This document shows positions 7,033-8,387 of a DNA stretch of 8,387 bases, in pieces. Source of the stretch: an uncultured Ignavibacteriales bacterium (lineage in GTDB: Bacteria > Bacteroidota > Ignavibacteria > Ignavibacteriales > Ignavibacteriaceae); contig CAJXGP010000062.1 in NCBI GenBank assembly GCA_913053915.1, positions 1 through 8,387 on the forward strand, written 5' to 3'. The notes under the pieces were generated by a model. That model was not told where the DNA came from, did not search any database, and saw nothing but the letters and a program-made list of their open reading frames with translations. A program made the translations under genes and the position numbers. Numbering within the stretch: the first letter of the stretch is position 1; each line of letters starts with the position of its first letter.

Positions 7033-7689
7033 TCAAATAACTGTACAACTCAGCTCTGCAATTCCGGTTATTTTGGCGTAAAGTTTATCGCCTTTTTTAA
7101 CTTTCCCAACCCCTGACGGTGTTCCGGTAAATATTAAATCACCCTCTTCTAAAGTCATTAAAGAAGATATATATTGGACAAGCTGCAGAGGTGAAAATAA
7201 CATTAAATTCAGATGCTCCTTCTGTTTAACAATATCATTTACAGAGAGTGATATTTCTTCGTTCAGAGTAAGCTTATAATTTTTTTTAGAAATAAATCCG
7301 GAAAGAGGGGCTGAAGTATCAAAACACTTTGCAATAGTCCAAGGATGAGATTTTTCCTTAAGTTTATTTTGAATATCACGCAGAGTCATATCCAATCCTA
7401 CTCCGTACCCTATAATTGCCTTTTCGGCTTGGACTTCATCCGCATTCTTAATTTTCTTTCCGATAAGTAAAACCAATTCCACTTCATGGTGCATTTCGGA
7501 GGAATACTCCGGGTAAATAATTTGTTCTCCGGAATATATAATTGAAGAAGCAGGTTTTATAAAAACAACCGGTTTAGTGGGGATTTCATTCCCAAGCTCT
7601 TTAGCATGAGCTTCATAATTTCTACCGACACATACAATTTTCCCAACTGTAAATTCTTTGTTAGAGTTAGCGATTTTGATCTTCTTCAT
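7033..7689 (-). CDS. Fumarylacetoacetate hydrolase family protein (FAHD1-like acylpyruvase)
   Basis: This 218-residue, single-domain FAH-family protein is the size of FAHD1-type acylpyruvate hydrolases. These enzymes cleave acylpyruvates or decarboxylate oxaloacetate in the cytoplasm using Mg2+. Visible motifs: CVGRNYxxHAKELGN (20-34), KPASSI (45-50), the metal ligands in HHEVEL (E69 and E71) and D100 in GLDMTLRD, K121 in PWTIAKCFD, and FTGTPSGVG (187-195). The start is the ATG at 7689-7687, followed by a typical MKKIKI opening; no Shine-Dalgarno is seen. It lies 196 bases downstream of the gene ending at 7886 on the same strand and converges with the sigma-like gene. The gap to that gene (6918-7032) has no strong terminator. 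The family is clear. The exact substrate (acylpyruvate, oxaloacetate or an aromatic-catabolism intermediate) cannot be fixed without neighbours of a known pathway. Confidence 0.9.
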   Translation of the reverse strand: MKKIKIANSNKEFTVGKIVCVGRNYEAHAKELGNEIPTKPVVFIKPASSIIYSGEQIIYPEYSSEMHHEVELVLLIGKKIKNADEVQAEKAIIGYGVGLDMTLRDIQNKLKEKSHPWTIAKCFDTSAPLSGFISKKNYKLTLNEEISLSVNDIVKQKEHLNLMLFSPLQLVQYISSLMTLEEGDLIFTGTPSGVGKVKKGDKLYAKITGIAELSCTVI

Positions 7690-7791
7690 CTTGAATTAAA
7701 TACCGTTAGATTTTATAAAATGAATTAAACAGACAAGGAAATAACTCAAATTTGAATTAAGCACCGAGCCGCCGTTTATCTATCAACGTTC

Positions 7792-7829
7792 TTCCCCGAA
7801 AGGAGGAAAAAAATATGAACTTACTCTAA
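7792..7829 (+). other. Strong Shine-Dalgarno in a small hairpin followed by a four-codon frame
   Basis: AAAGGAGG at 7799-7806 is a full match to the 16S anti-Shine-Dalgarno and lies 8 bases before an ATG (7815-7817). The frame is only MNLL before TAA (7827-7829). The GGAGG is also the right arm of a hairpin: TTCCCC (7792-7797), loop GAAA, then GGAGGAA (7802-7808) with one bulged A. It lies in a GC-richer patch (about 7761-7808) within AT-rich DNA. It could be a minimal leader peptide, the relic of a lost gene start, or chance. Both flanking genes are on the other strand. Confidence 0.25.
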
Positions 7830-7885
7830 AAAGGTGTTTTTCTTCCGATAAAGATTTGAAAATGACCTAATTAGACACAACTAAA

Positions 7886-8387
7886 TTATGTTTTTTGTTT
7901 TTTCTTTTTAGCCGCCGGAAATAAAACATTATTTAATATTAAACGATAACCGGGTGAATTTTTATAAAGAGAAACATCTGTCGGAGGGTCACCGACCATA
8001 ACTTCATAATCTTCCGGATCATGCCCGCCATAAAAGGTAAAACTTCCTCTTCCATAATTTCCATGAATGTATTTAACCTGATCCGTTCCGGGTCGTTCGG
8101 CTAAAATGATAACCGATTTTTTAATTACTTCTTTATGAAACATTGTTGTTTGGCCCATAAAACCGTGGATAACATTTACTTGGTCTTGAGTTAACATTGT
8201 GGGAACGGGATCATATTTTGCAGAAAAATCAAACAGCGTAAAATAATCATTAGCTTTAGGACCAATTTCCGAAGGCTGAACATCTATGTTGCTAAACTCA
8301 TAAACGTATGGATTCATAACCAATTTAAAATTAGTAAACGCAAGTGTATTTGAAAAATCCAATTTCTTTTGTGCATTTGGATCGGGG
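7886..8387 (-). CDS. C-terminal part of the conserved family annotated 'asparagine synthetase B' in Bacteroidota/Ignavibacteriota; partial
   Basis: The frame is open to the window edge (first full codon at 8386-8384) and gives 166 residues before a TAA at 7888-7886. An in-frame TTG at 8362 is internal, since similar sequence continues upstream of it (PDPNAQKKLDF). I recognise the tail: SAKYDPVPTMLTQ, GFMGQTT, FYGGHDPEDYE, VGDPPTD, SPGYRLILNN and the basic end VLFPAAKKKKQKT. Database entries for this family are often called asparagine synthetase B, but no asparagine synthetase motif is visible in this part. The FYGGHDPEDY...YRLILNNVLF pattern resembles the C-terminal end of class I glutamine amidotransferase-like (ThuA-like) proteins; this last point is a tentative inference. 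The function is unknown. The FAHD1-like gene follows on the same strand after 196 bases. Confidence 0.7.
   Translation of the reverse strand, partial: PDPNAQKKLDFSNTLAFTNFKLVMNPYVYEFSNIDVQPSEIGPKANDYFTLFDFSAKYDPVPTMLTQDQVNVIHGFMGQTTMFHKEVIKKSVIILAERPGTDQVKYIHGNYGRGSFTFYGGHDPEDYEVMVGDPPTDVSLYKNSPGYRLILNNVLFPAAKKKKQKT

Noticed and set aside
6922..7116. Plus-strand frame of 64 codons after the sigma-like gene
   Set aside because: Its second half overlaps the well-supported FAHD1-like gene on the opposite strand; no Shine-Dalgarno, no recognisable domain, and it begins at a TTG.
1..8387. CRISPR arrays, tRNA or rRNA genes, transposase genes
   Set aside because: No regularly spaced repeats, no tRNA or rRNA signatures and no transposase or integrase motif seen on either strand.

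Overview
The window is strongly AT-rich (roughly one third G+C by eye). The gene content suggests a member of the Bacteroidota/Chlorobiota/Ignavibacteriota group, perhaps Ignavibacteria. Four things point there: a Bacteroidota-type promoter (TTG-N20-TATTTTTG) before the aldolase gene, mostly weak Shine-Dalgarno sequences, the typical C-terminus of a protein family misnamed 'asparagine synthetase B' in these phyla, and a B12-dependent ribonucleotide reductase. The assignment is an inference from gene families, not a phylogeny.

Layout. Bases 1-148 are the 3' end of a class II (adenosylcobalamin) ribonucleotide reductase gene. Bases 149-659 hold no intact gene. On the minus strand there is a decayed ribbon-helix-helix (antitoxin-like) gene preceded by a perfect-armed palindrome, and the stretch is bracketed by a 13-bp inverted repeat. 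Bases 660-2100 are a two-gene unit: a 2[4Fe-4S] ferredoxin and a geranylgeranyl reductase family flavoprotein, probably an electron donor with its isoprenoid-saturating enzyme. Bases 2217-3266 encode a class I (FbaB/DhnA) fructose-bisphosphate aldolase with its own promoter and Shine-Dalgarno.

Bases 3267-3968 contain no intact gene. They hold a nested palindromic repeat that can act as a terminator, a broken minus-strand gene for a membrane-anchored mono-heme cytochrome c (in-frame stop just before CxxCH, C-terminal part missing), and about 230 bases of very AT-rich leader. Bases 3969-6044 encode a YyaL/SSP411 (DUF255) thioredoxin-like protein. It is followed 48 bases later by an unusual 274-residue protein (6093-6917) that joins a degenerate ECF sigma factor to a C-terminal membrane anchor.

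The last part is on the minus strand. It contains the 3' part of the 'asparagine synthetase B'-named gene (7886-8387, open at the window edge) and then a FAHD1-like fumarylacetoacetate hydrolase gene (7033-7689). A small GC-richer island with a near-perfect Shine-Dalgarno and a four-codon frame lies between them and is unexplained.

This is mostly housekeeping and metabolic DNA with decaying genes in the gaps. I see no clear multi-gene defence or novel system. The candidates most worth a second look are the membrane-anchored sigma-like protein, the ferredoxin/prenyl reductase pair, and the operator-rich gap at 309-537.
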